A stretch of 17,225 nt of DNA from Candidatus Uhrbacteria bacterium (GCA_003518105.1 DOZH01000007.1:19500-36724); one strand, 5' to 3'. Numbered from the stretch's first letter, positions 1 through 6,534 are shown. The notes: generated by a model from the sequence alone, not told the origin. A program made the numbers and translations.

Positions 1-102
1 GAGTCTCGCGTTGACTGGAACCTGGGTCATAGCTATGTTAGTTGAGCACATATTTTCCCCTGTGCACATCTCCCAAAATCCCCCCTTGTCTTTCTAAAAA
101 AG
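1..102. other. Left edge: possible tail of an upstream gene, then spacer
   Basis: Two + frames are open from the window edge. Frame 1 reads ESRVDWNLGHSYVS and stops at 43-45; frame 2 stops at 96-98. Either could be the C-terminus of an upstream gene, and the sequence alone does not decide. The rest is an AT/C-rich spacer leading to the promoter of the first kinase. No RNA gene or strong hairpin was seen. Confidence 0.25.
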
Positions 103-112
103 GTGATAGAAT
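86..112 (+). promoter_or_regulatory. Promoter of first PfkB kinase (extended -10)
   Basis: An extended -10, TGA-TAGAAT, lies at 104-112, with a possible -35 TTGTCT at 86-91 (15-bp spacer). The -10 ends 8 nt before the ATG at 121, so transcription would begin at or next to the start codon (leaderless). The GTG at 103 overlaps the -10 and is unlikely to be used. Confidence 0.55.
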
Positions 113-120
113 GTAGCCAT

Positions 121-1098
121 ATGATCGATCTCTTGACAATTGGCGACATCAAGCTCGACACCTTTATTACCTTGCCACACGCCAGCGTCGAATGCACCCT
201 AGAACAACAGGGCTGCAAACTATGTCTGGACTACGGCCATAAAATAGAGGTCTTCTCTACCCTGTCGCAAATCGCTGGCAGCGCCCCCAACGTCGCCGTC
301 GGACTCGCTAAAATGAAACAAAAAACGTCCATTCTTTCCGTCATGGGTCACGACGTCACCCATGCTGTTGCTCTGCATTGGCTTAAGGCCCAAAAAGTCG
401 ACACCTCACTTATCAGTGCCACAGCCAAAAAGGAATCCAGCTTCTCCGCCGTCCTTAATTTTAAAGGCGAAAGCACGCAGTTAGTAGTCCATCGCCCGGT
501 TGACATCCAACTCCCAAAAGATCTACCAAAAACCCACTGGATTCATATTGGCGAACTCGGTCAAGGCTACGAAAAACTCTTCCGCCAACTCATCAGCCTT
601 AGTAAATCTCACAATATTCGCCTCAGTTTCAACCCCGGCACCTTACAAATTGAGGATAGAAAAAAAGTCTTTTTCGAACTCATCAACGCCAGTGAAGTGC
701 TCTTTGTTAACATGGCCGAGGCCCGCGCCATTACCAATTTACCGGAAGCCAGTCTCAAAAGCGTCATGGCTAAACTTTATACCTTAGGGGCGGACGATGT
801 AGTCATTACGGACGGCCTCAACGGCGCCTATGCTGACGATGGCAAAACCCTAGTCCATGCCCCCATGTTCCCCGGCAAGCGTCTGGAAACTACCGGTGCT
901 GGCGACGCCTTCGTTACCGGTTACCTCGGCGCCTTGCTTCATAAGCAAACTTCACACACTGCCCTGGCCTGGGGCTCCATCAACGCCGCCAGTTGCGTCG
1001 GCCAAGTTGGCCCCACCGCCGGCCTCCTCACCCACGACGAAATCCTCAAAAAACTCACCCTCAAACCCAGCTACCGCGTTCGTTCGCTTAGCTCATGA
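121..1098 (+). CDS. PfkB/ribokinase-family sugar kinase
   Basis: This 325-residue protein has the PfkB fold. A Rossmann-like first strand (MIDLLTIGDIKLDTFI) is followed by a substrate/lid motif GSAPNVAVGLA (residues 53-63), a segment SFNPGTLQI (about 169-177), VNMAEAR (about 197-203), and the signature TTGAGDAF (257-264), which supplies the anion hole and catalytic base Asp262. The family transfers ATP phosphate to a sugar or sugar acid; the substrate cannot be read here. An insertion after the first strand with several Cys (residues 25-35) is shared in layout with the kinase at 2219, so the two look like paralogues. The ATG at 121 is preferred over the in-frame GTG at 103 because the latter overlaps the promoter. 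The downstream aldolase is homologous to the domain fused to the IolC kinase, which suggests an IolC-like role (inference). It stops with TGA. Confidence 0.88.
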   Translation: MIDLLTIGDIKLDTFITLPHASVECTLEQQGCKLCLDYGHKIEVFSTLSQIAGSAPNVAVGLAKMKQKTSILSVMGHDVTHAVALHWLKAQKVDTSLISATAKKESSFSAVLNFKGESTQLVVHRPVDIQLPKDLPKTHWIHIGELGQGYEKLFRQLISLSKSHNIRLSFNPGTLQIEDRKKVFFELINASEVLFVNMAEARAITNLPEASLKSVMAKLYTLGADDVVITDGLNGAYADDGKTLVHAPMFPGKRLETTGAGDAFVTGYLGALLHKQTSHTALAWGSINAASCVGQVGPTAGLLTHDEILKKLTLKPSYRVRSLSS

Positions 1099-1305
1099 AT
1101 TCACGAGCCTGAGCCTTGTAGGAGCGAGCGGACTGGCGCTGACTGCTCTGACGACGCTAAGACCGGCCCGTGTCCGTAGCTCCGATCAATCAAGAGGATC
1201 AGCAAGACAGCGAAAGACCGGTCGCCATTCCAAAATCTACTCAGTTAAAAAATGTGGCGGTCGCGTCTGCAGTTAGGAAGAGCAGTCAGGCCAGGTGCGA
1301 GCGAC
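1099..1305 (+). ncRNA. Candidate structured RNA/repeat element, copy A
   Basis: This element fills the space between the kinase stop and the aldolase promoter. Its 5' part, ATTCACGAGCC then TTGTAGGAGCGAGC (1116-1129), and its 3' end, CGAGCGAC (1298-1305), match copy B. Between them is a basal stem: CTGACTGCTC (1139-1148) pairs with GAGCAGTCAG (1280-1289) and, after a bulged G, CTGGC (1133-1137) pairs with GCCAG (1290-1294). Above it are TGACGACGCTAAG (1149-1161) and, opposite, TTAGGAAGAG (1273-1282), which can form a tandem G·A step. Apical pairing includes GACCGG/CCGGTC and a separate GCCA...TGGC arm, so the inside may be multi-branched and differs from B and C. The function is unknown. It could be an RNA, a DNA hairpin repeat, or both. 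Confidence 0.5.
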
Positions 1306-1317
1306 GAACCTTGGCCA

Positions 1318-1323
1318 ATTAAT
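1318..1323 (+). promoter_or_regulatory. Possible -10 box of the aldolase gene
   Basis: ATTAAT ends exactly 8 nt before the ATG at 1332, the spacing seen at other genes here. The match to TATAAT is only 4/6 and no SD is visible, so this rests mainly on position. Confidence 0.35.
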
Positions 1324-1331
1324 CATTCTGT

Positions 1332-2168
1332 ATGAAACCAACTCCTCTCTACATTCTCCCCTGCGACCACCGCGGCTCTTTCACCCACGACCTTTTAGGC
1401 AAACCCTATCCCGTCAAAGGCAAGGACAAACAAATCCTCGTCGACTGCAAGGAAGTAGTGCTCGACGCCATCCTATACGCCAAAAAACAGTATAAAGGTG
1501 ACGCTGCCTTCGCCACCATCATCGACGAAGAATTCGGCACGCCGGTTATTAAGCGTTCTAAAAAAGTCGGCCTTCCCTTTGCCCTCACCACCGAAGGCCC
1601 CGAGCACGACGTCTATCATTTTTTGCACGGCGACGACTTCGGCACAGTCATTACCAAAATCAACCCGACTTTCGTTAAGGCCCTCGTCTACTACACCCCT
1701 GGCAACGAGAAGGCCAACAAAGTCACTCGCTCTCGCCTTCTTAAACTCAGCAAATTCTGCACCAAAGAATCTCGCGACTTCATGCTAGAAGTCTTGGTCG
1801 GCGACATGGCAGAAAGCAAAAAAGAGGAAGCTCTCACTACCGTCATTGACGAACTCCAGGCTGCCGGTATTACGCCAAACATCTGGAAAGTTGAAGGTCT
1901 TCCCACTAGCATTGCCTGGAAACGCGTCGCCAAACACACCACTGGCGCCATTATCGTCCTCGGCCGTGGATCAAGCAAAAAACAAGTCGAACTCTGGCTC
2001 CGCGCCGCGGCTAAAAGCGGCGTCTGCATAGGTTTCGCTGTCGGTCGCACCGTCTTCCTTAAACCTTTACAGAACTTCCTAGCCGGAAAACTCACCCGTC
2101 CACAGACCGTCTTGGCCATTGGTCAAAACTACCTCAAAGAAATCAAAACCTGGGAGAAAAATCGTTAA
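1332..2168 (+). CDS. DUF2090 / IolC C-terminal-type class I aldolase
   Basis: This 278-residue protein corresponds to the C-terminal domain found fused to 5-dehydro-2-deoxygluconokinase (IolC), a TIM-barrel class I aldolase-like fold. Visible family signatures, in order, are LPCDHRGSF (9-17), IIDEEFG (63-69), VKALVYYTPGNE (115-126, Lys116), FMLEVLV (150-156), GITPNIWKVEGL (179-190, candidate Schiff-base Lys186), IIVLGRGSS (207-215) and GFAVGRTVF (234-242). In inositol catabolism such enzymes split 5-dehydro-2-deoxygluconate 6-phosphate into dihydroxyacetone phosphate and malonate semialdehyde. I infer cleavage of a related sugar-acid phosphate. It stands alone here, with PfkB kinase genes on both sides, so the usual fusion is split. 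Structured element A lies directly upstream and a terminator directly downstream. Confidence 0.8.
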   Translation: MKPTPLYILPCDHRGSFTHDLLGKPYPVKGKDKQILVDCKEVVLDAILYAKKQYKGDAAFATIIDEEFGTPVIKRSKKVGLPFALTTEGPEHDVYHFLHGDDFGTVITKINPTFVKALVYYTPGNEKANKVTRSRLLKLSKFCTKESRDFMLEVLVGDMAESKKEEALTTVIDELQAAGITPNIWKVEGLPTSIAWKRVAKHTTGAIIVLGRGSSKKQVELWLRAAAKSGVCIGFAVGRTVFLKPLQNFLAGKLTRPQTVLAIGQNYLKEIKTWEKNR

Positions 2169-2170
2169 CC

Positions 2171-2198
2171 AAAAAGGCGCCGAGCAGGGCGTCTTTTT
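2171..2198 (+). terminator. Rho-independent terminator after the aldolase gene
   Basis: AGGCGCC (2175-2181) pairs with GGCGTCT (2188-2194, one G·U), followed by a T run to 2198 and preceded by an A run. It sits 2 nt after the aldolase stop and separates it from the next kinase. Confidence 0.75.
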
Positions 2199-2201
2199 AT
2201 T

Positions 2202-2210
2202 TGCTATACT
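2202..2210 (+). promoter_or_regulatory. Extended -10 promoter of second PfkB kinase
   Basis: TGC-TATACT (2202-2210) is an extended -10 ending 8 nt before the ATG at 2219. No SD is present. This predicts a leaderless mRNA. Confidence 0.65.
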
Positions 2211-2218
2211 GTTCTCAT

Positions 2219-3193
2219 ATGTTCGATGTTATAACAATTGGCACAGCAACAAGAGATATTTTCCTAGCTTCTAAAGCCTTTTTGCTAGTTCCCCTCCCCG
2301 AGCTTGGCGGCAACCTGGCCGAATGCTTAGCTCTTGGCAGCAAAATCGACATCGACGACATCCACTTTTCAACCGGCGGCGGCGCCACCAATTCGGCTGC
2401 TACTTTTGCTAACCTAGGCTTCAAAACCAGTATCATTACTCGCCTTGGCGACGACGAGCCAGGACAGGCCGTTCTTGCGGACCTCGCGCGCTTCAAAATC
2501 GATACCTCACTCATCAAAACCATCAAAAAAGGTCACACTGCCTACAGTACCCTCCTCACTGCCCCAAACGGCGAACGCACCATCCTCGTCTACCGCGGTG
2601 TTTCTGCCGAACATTCCGAGGCGGACTTAGCCGAACGCAAAATAAAAACTCATCTCATTTACGCCACCTCGCTCGGTGGCAACATGGAACTTCTCATCCG
2701 CTTAATTCGTCACGCTAAACAGGAAAATATCATCGTCGCCTGGAACCCCGGCCACGGCGAAATCAAACACGGCCTACGCGCCCTCGACCCCATCCTCCGC
2801 CACGTCACCTACCTCATGCTCAACCTGGAAGAAGCCCGCGAACTCACCAAACTGCCAACCGCAGACGTACAAGAACTGGCTAAACATCTCCTCCGTCCCA
2901 ACCTAACTCTGCTCATTTCCGACGGTCCTCGCGGCACTCACGCCTTCACAAGCGACAACTACTGGCACGTTGGCACCCGTAACATCAAACTCATTTCCCA
3001 AACTGGCGCCGGCGACGCCTTTGGTTCCGCCTTCGTCGCCGCTCGTCTCCAAGGCCGCGACATGGCCGACTCTCTCCGCATTGGCACCATGAACGCGGAA
3101 AGTGTCATCTCTCACTTCGGCGCCAAGGTCGGCATCCTCAAAACCTGGCCTACCCCCAAAGCCCTCCTCGCCATTCCGCTGACGAGTGAATAA
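2219..3193 (+). CDS. PfkB/ribokinase-family sugar kinase (second copy)
   Basis: This 324-residue protein belongs to the PfkB family. It begins MFDVITIGTATRDIFL and carries the substrate-site motif STGGGATNSA (51-60), RLGDDEPG (75-82), WNPGHGE (175-181), LNLEEAREL (201-209) and the signature QTGAGDAF (261-268) with catalytic Asp266. The ATP-dependent phosphorylation of a sugar or nucleoside is known for the family; the substrate is not determined. It has its own promoter and follows a terminator, so it is a separate transcription unit from the aldolase. The in-frame TTG at 2201 overlaps the -10 and is rejected as a start. It shares with the first kinase the long segment between strand 1 and the GG motif, suggesting an ancient duplication within this locus. 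Confidence 0.88.
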   Translation: MFDVITIGTATRDIFLASKAFLLVPLPELGGNLAECLALGSKIDIDDIHFSTGGGATNSAATFANLGFKTSIITRLGDDEPGQAVLADLARFKIDTSLIKTIKKGHTAYSTLLTAPNGERTILVYRGVSAEHSEADLAERKIKTHLIYATSLGGNMELLIRLIRHAKQENIIVAWNPGHGEIKHGLRALDPILRHVTYLMLNLEEARELTKLPTADVQELAKHLLRPNLTLLISDGPRGTHAFTSDNYWHVGTRNIKLISQTGAGDAFGSAFVAARLQGRDMADSLRIGTMNAESVISHFGAKVGILKTWPTPKALLAIPLTSE

Positions 3194-3196
3194 CGG

Positions 3197-3202
3197 TATA
3201 CT
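3197..3202 (+). promoter_or_regulatory. Possible -10 box upstream of element B
   Basis: TATACT begins 4 nt after the kinase stop. Transcription from it would start near 3209, before the heptamer repeats and element B, which would allow B to be a stand-alone RNA. No -35 was identified. Confidence 0.35.
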
Positions 3203-3210
3203 CGGCACAG

Positions 3211-3238
3211 TTTGTAGATTGTAGTTGGTAGTCGGTAG
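3211..3238 (+). repeat. Four tandem degenerate heptamers NNNGTAG
   Basis: Four consecutive 7-mers, TTTGTAG, ATTGTAG, TTGGTAG and TCGGTAG, repeat GTAG with an exact period of 7 bp. They lie between the second kinase and element B. Confidence 0.6.
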
Positions 3239-3246
3239 CTTTAATC

Positions 3247-3410
3247 ATTAGCGAGCCAGAGTTTTGTAGGAGCGAGCAACTGACAGGGTGGTCCTCTGAC
3301 GACGCTGAGCCTCGGCCCTGTGCCAGCCCCCGAGTCATACGAGGTGAGACGGCTGGTACGGTTGACGAGGCGCCGCTAGGAAGAGGACTACCCTGTCAGT
3401 TACGAGCGAC
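3247..3410 (+). ncRNA. Candidate structured RNA/repeat element, copy B
   Basis: The boundaries match copy A: ATTAGCGAGCC (3247-3257), TGTAGGAGCGAGC (3265-3277) and CGAGCGAC (3403-3410). A 19-bp basal stem pairs 3278-3296 with 3383-3401, broken only by one G·U. Above it, TGAC (3297-3300) faces GGAA (3379-3382) as tandem G·A pairs flanked by Watson-Crick pairs. Next come the loop GACGCTGA opposite GCCGCTA, the stem GCCTCG/CGAGGC (3309-3314 with 3367-3372), an internal loop, and the stem GTGCCAGCC/GGCTGGTAC (3320-3328 with 3351-3359). This is capped by a 22-nt loop (3329-3350) nearly identical to that of copy C. The next gene's -10 lies 11 nt after the element. I recognise no known riboswitch or ribozyme in it. 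Confidence 0.6.
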
Positions 3411-3421
3411 AGTTCTAAAGC

Positions 3422-3427
3422 TATAAT
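3422..3427 (+). promoter_or_regulatory. -10 box of the 3440 gene
   Basis: A perfect TATAAT ends 12 nt before the ATG at 3440, so the leader would be only a few nucleotides. No SD site is visible. The -35 region would fall in the 3' arm of element B, where no consensus is seen. Confidence 0.6.
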
Positions 3428-3439
3428 CGAATCCGTCGT

Positions 3440-4177
3440 ATGCCCCCACTTTCAACTCCTCCCATCAACAAAACCCACACCTGGATTCTCGTCCTGCTCT
3501 TCTGGATCCTAGCCATTGGCATCTTTATTGCCGGCTATCTCATCACCCAAAACAACGCCCCAAAAATCGTCGCTCTCTCAGCAAGCGAACTGCAATCGCA
3601 GTGCACCACTGCCGGCTTTGTCGACAAGGCCGTAAATCCTCCCCTGGCTACGGGGGAGTTAGAGGGGGCTGTAACCGAATGTCCAACTCCAGTCGCCGAA
3701 CAGCTCACCTATAACGACAGCCTCTTCAGCGATCTTTCTTTCAAATACTTCAAAGGCTGGCAGATCTACACCATGCAAAATAACACTCGCGATGTTACCA
3801 CCATCCAACTCGGCCTCGAACCACTCGGTGATTGCAACGAATGCGGCGGCTACCGCTCACCAGCCAGCATAACCATCACCAAAGCCAAGCAATCAGCAGT
3901 TGGCAGCGGCACAGCTAGAATAATCGAACTCAAAGCCGCCCAGAAAATCGATCTTGGCACAAATGAAACCAAGATTCTTGATACTGGAACTCTTACCATT
4001 ATTACTTGGACTGACAATAATCCATGTGATGGCGTTGGTTGTACACCAGGCGTTCATAGTGAATGGATCTACGAAACCAGCACACAAGTTATTACTGCCG
4101 CTTGGTATGATAACTCGACTACTAAAGATGATAACACTGAGTGGTCCCTCTTCCTAGACACTGTCAAAGTAAATTAA
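3440..4177 (+). CDS. Hypothetical single-pass membrane-anchored exported protein
   Basis: This 245-residue protein has a short cytoplasmic N-terminus, one strongly hydrophobic segment (about residues 15-36) with no obvious cleavage site, and an extracytoplasmic C-terminal domain. The latter is polar and Thr/Asn-rich and carries Cys132/Cys135 (CNEC) and Cys196/Cys201 (CDGVGC), which could form disulfides or bind a metal. I do not recognise the family. Residues about 65-77 are encoded by a G/C-rich palindromic insertion (3635-3675) that looks foreign to the rest of the gene. It has its own -10 box and is followed by a strong terminator, so it appears monocistronic. Confidence 0.75.
   Translation: MPPLSTPPINKTHTWILVLLFWILAIGIFIAGYLITQNNAPKIVALSASELQSQCTTAGFVDKAVNPPLATGELEGAVTECPTPVAEQLTYNDSLFSDLSFKYFKGWQIYTMQNNTRDVTTIQLGLEPLGDCNECGGYRSPASITITKAKQSAVGSGTARIIELKAAQKIDLGTNETKILDTGTLTIITWTDNNPCDGVGCTPGVHSEWIYETSTQVITAAWYDNSTTKDDNTEWSLFLDTVKVN
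3635..3675. repeat. G-rich palindromic element inserted in frame within a gene
   Basis: CTCCCC (3639-3644) and GGGGAG (3653-3658) form an inverted repeat around TGGCTAC, followed by TTAGAGGGGG (3659-3668). The layout, C-rich palindrome then GTTAGAGGGGG, resembles short palindromic repeats found scattered between genes in many uncultivated bacteria (from memory, not searched). Here it encodes NPPLATGELEGAV without breaking the frame. Confidence 0.5.
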
Positions 4178-4186
4178 AATAAAAAG

Positions 4187-4195
4187 TGCTATAAT
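4187..4195 (+). promoter_or_regulatory. Extended -10 promoter inside a terminator
   Basis: TGC-TATAAT (4187-4195) is a consensus extended -10 whose last five bases are the first bases of the terminator stem. The predicted start near 4202 would leave only the 3' stem arm in the dehydrogenase mRNA, so that mRNA would not carry the hairpin. Confidence 0.6.
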
Positions 4196-4225
4196 GACAG
4201 AGCCACACGCTCTGTCATTATTTTT
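4191..4225 (+). terminator. Terminator after the 3440 gene
   Basis: A perfect 13-bp stem, ATAATGACAGAGC (4191-4203) with GCTCTGTCATTAT (4209-4221), has loop CACAC and a run of Ts to 4225. The next gene's ATG begins at the very next base. Confidence 0.85.
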
Positions 4226-5200
4226 ATGCTGAAAATTTTCGTCACCAGACATATCCCAGAGGCTGGTTTAAAATTACTACGCAAAAATCGCAGCCTCAAA
4301 ATTGATCAGTACGAAAAAGATCGTATCATCCCTCATCGCGTACTTTTACGTCGTGTTCGTGGCGTTGACGTTATTCTTTCTATCCTCACGGACCACATCG
4401 ACGCTGCTGTCATGGACGCCGCTGGTCCACAATTAAAAATGATTGCCAACTACGCCGTTGGCTTTGATAATATCGACTTAACCGAAGCCAAAAAGCGCGG
4501 CATTATTGTCACTAACACGCCAGGCCCCGAGATCAGCGAAGCTGTAGCCGAGCACGTCATGGCTCTTATGTTCGCTCTCGCTCACCGCCTCGTCGAAGTA
4601 GACACTTTCGCTCGTAAAAATAAATACAAAGGCTGGGGTCCAGAAATGCTCTTAGGCGTCGACATCTACGGCAGCACGCTTGGTATCATCGGTGGTGGCG
4701 CCATTGGCTCAGCTCTCGCTAAGCGTCTCCGCGATGGTTTCAACTTAAAAATTCTTTACCACGACGTCAAGAAAAACATTAAACTCGAAGCCGAAACTGG
4801 CGCCGTCTTCTGTCCTCTAGCCAAGCTCCTCAAGACTGCGGACTTCGTCAGTCTCCACGTCCCCCTCCTCCCCACCACTCATCACCTCATCGGCGTCAAA
4901 GAACTACGCCTCATGAAAAAATCTGCCTTCCTCATTAACACCGCTCGCGGCCCCGTCGTCGACGAAGCTGCCCTTATTCACGCTCTACAAAATCACCTCA
5001 TCGCTGGTGCCGCTGTCGACGTCTACGAACACGAACCATACATTCCTCGCGCTCTCCGCAAACTCCCAAACGTCATCACCACTCCCCACACCGCCAGTGC
5101 TACCCACGGTGCTCGTAACGCCATGAGTATTGCCGCCGCCACTAACATCCTTGCTTTCGCTGCTGGTAAAACTCCTCCTAATGCCCTCACTCAACGCTAA
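4226..5200 (+). CDS. D-isomer-specific 2-hydroxyacid dehydrogenase
   Basis: This 324-residue NAD-dependent dehydrogenase has the usual family length. Motifs are NYAVGFDNIDL (75-85), the nucleotide-binding loop LGIIGGGAIG (152-161), Asp180 ending the second Rossmann strand (favours NAD(H) over NADP(H)), NTARGPVVDE (238-247, substrate-binding Arg241), VYEHEP (266-271, Glu270) and TPHTAS (286-291, general acid His288). Such enzymes interconvert 2-keto acids and D-2-hydroxy acids. Glyoxylate/hydroxypyruvate reductase or D-lactate dehydrogenase are both possible, and the sequence does not settle which. Near the kinase-aldolase module it might reduce a keto-acid product (inference). The start immediately follows a terminator T run; no SD is seen. 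Its last 20 nt overlap the start of the MFS gene, so the two are probably translationally coupled. Confidence 0.9.
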   Translation: MLKIFVTRHIPEAGLKLLRKNRSLKIDQYEKDRIIPHRVLLRRVRGVDVILSILTDHIDAAVMDAAGPQLKMIANYAVGFDNIDLTEAKKRGIIVTNTPGPEISEAVAEHVMALMFALAHRLVEVDTFARKNKYKGWGPEMLLGVDIYGSTLGIIGGGAIGSALAKRLRDGFNLKILYHDVKKNIKLEAETGAVFCPLAKLLKTADFVSLHVPLLPTTHHLIGVKELRLMKKSAFLINTARGPVVDEAALIHALQNHLIAGAAVDVYEHEPYIPRALRKLPNVITTPHTASATHGARNAMSIAAATNILAFAAGKTPPNALTQR

Positions 5201-6410
5201 ATCTTCCTTTACCGCCGTCGCCGCCAGCTTCACCCCCTTCTGGTTTTTTTTGCTGCTCTTCAAATTTGGCGCCGGCATTCACTATAGCCTCATTGCCATT
5301 CTTGGTGGACGAATTTTACCCTTGCCAGTTGTCGGTTTATTTATTGGCATCTCTGTTTTCATTCAACTGGCTCTCGACGTACCATCCGGCTTTATGCTGG
5401 AACGTTACGGTTACTTGCGCATGCTCCGAGTTTCCACCATCTGTTTCTTTTTAGCTGGTGTCGTCCTCATCTTTGGGTTATCACCACTCACTTTTATTCT
5501 TTCTATAATTTTCAGCAGCCTCGGTTGGCTTTTTTTCACGCCCGGCATTGGCGCCTATCTTTTAGCCCATAGTCCCGTAACCGTCATCGGCCGCATGACC
5601 GGTCTACAGCGCACCATGCAAGCCATCGGCATGACCATGGCCGTTATTGGCCTACCCTATTTCAGTCAGCTCTCAGGTAGCGTCATCGGTCTGCTCGTCA
5701 CCTATCCCTTTGTTGGCGCTTTCATCGTCTTAACTTTAGCCGAGCGACGCCCCATACCTACCTTCCTTCCTGCCCGCCACCGGGAACGTCGACACCTGGC
5801 TGCTACCTCTTTTGCCACCCTCCGCCAAATTTTTCAAGAACTACACCCACTCAGTACAATTTTTCTCATCTACTCAATCGTCCTAGCGGCTGCCTACGGA
5901 CTTCTCTGGTTCACTCTACCTCTCTTGATTGCCACCAATGACTCTGGTCCTACAATTAGCCTGGGCTTAATCGCCTTCGATACCACCACCATCGTCTCAG
6001 CTCTTATAATAGGTAGACTAGTCGACGCCAGCAATAAAAAGATTCTCGCCTATCTTGCCTTAGCCATCATCAGTTTTGCCGCCCTCTTTCTTTGGTCCAC
6101 CTTCCAGCCGCTCTTTATTGTCCTCTGTTTTCTCTTCTCCTTTGGCGACGAAATTTTTACCATCTCCCTCTGGTCTTGGCTTGATGCACGGCTCCCCCGC
6201 GGCGAACGCTACGGCCTCATTACCGGTGCCCTCACCTTCGCGGAAGACCTTGGCTGGATGGCTGGCCCCATTATCGCTGGCCTCCTCTATACCCTTGTCG
6301 GCCCTATCAACACCCTCCGCTACGCCGGTCTCGCTGTTGTCTTCTGTGCCATCATTATCGGTCTCTTATTGATCAAGGCTAGAACTAGCACAGCCCCAGC
6401 AAAAAATTGA
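5181..6410 (+). CDS. MFS-type transporter
   Basis: This 409-residue integral membrane protein has about twelve hydrophobic helices in two halves, split by a polar loop near residues 190-215 (AERRPIPTFLPARHRERRHL). It fits the size and layout of the major facilitator superfamily. After helix 2 it has ERYGYLRML, in the place of the family's loop 2-3 signature, and RMTGLQRTMQAIGM near helix 5. The substrate is unknown; polyol, drug or sugar efflux or uptake are all possible. The ATG at 5181 is chosen over the upstream in-frame ATG at 5130 because the extra 17 residues lie deep in the dehydrogenase gene; 5181 still overlaps it by 20 nt. Coupling with the dehydrogenase suggests that the pair handles a common organic acid or sugar (inference). 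It stops with TGA, which also lies in the tRNA promoter. Confidence 0.85.
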   Translation: MPSLNAKSSFTAVAASFTPFWFFLLLFKFGAGIHYSLIAILGGRILPLPVVGLFIGISVFIQLALDVPSGFMLERYGYLRMLRVSTICFFLAGVVLIFGLSPLTFILSIIFSSLGWLFFTPGIGAYLLAHSPVTVIGRMTGLQRTMQAIGMTMAVIGLPYFSQLSGSVIGLLVTYPFVGAFIVLTLAERRPIPTFLPARHRERRHLAATSFATLRQIFQELHPLSTIFLIYSIVLAAAYGLLWFTLPLLIATNDSGPTISLGLIAFDTTTIVSALIIGRLVDASNKKILAYLALAIISFAALFLWSTFQPLFIVLCFLFSFGDEIFTISLWSWLDARLPRGERYGLITGALTFAEDLGWMAGPIIAGLLYTLVGPINTLRYAGLAVVFCAIIIGLLLIKARTSTAPAKN

Positions 6411-6435
6411 CGAACTACGCAAATATCGGTACTCT
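6407..6435 (+). promoter_or_regulatory. Promoter of tRNA-Ala
   Basis: TTGACG (6407-6412) and TACTCT (6430-6435) are separated by exactly 17 bp and lie 17 nt before the tRNA. The -35 overlaps the stop codon of the transporter gene. Confidence 0.55.
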
Positions 6436-6452
6436 ACTGGCGTTACTGCTAC

Positions 6453-6528
6453 GGGCCAATAGCTCAGTTGGTAGAGCATCTGCTTTGCAAGCAGAGGGTC
6501 CAGGGTTCGAGTCCCTGTTGGTCCACCA
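6453..6528 (+). tRNA. tRNA-Ala (anticodon TGC)
   Basis: This is a full 76-nt cloverleaf: acceptor GGGCCAA/TTGGTCC (one G·U), D arm GCTC/GAGC, anticodon stem TCTGC/GCAGA around loop TTTGCAA (anticodon TGC), variable loop GGGTC, T arm CAGGG/CCCTG with TTCGAGT, discriminator A and an encoded CCA. Confidence 0.97.
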
Positions 6529-6534
6529 AAAAAT

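Noticed and set aside
103..120. GTG start at 103 for the first kinase, and the TTG/ATG extensions of other genes (2201, 5130, 8026, 10229, 15670, 16669)
   Set aside because: The extra residues overlap promoters, leader structures or the preceding gene and are not family-like.
1148..1218. Hammerhead ribozyme in element A: CTGACGA, a CGCT/AGCG stem and a GCGAAA tract
   Set aside because: The first stem II pair and G12 cannot both be satisfied. The GAAA part is missing in copy B although CTGACGA is conserved there, and CTGACGA is better explained by the tandem G·A step opposite GGAA.
1099..1331. Short + strand frames across element A
   Set aside because: They start as shadows of the kinase gene and run through a structured element; composition is not protein-like and no start signal exists.
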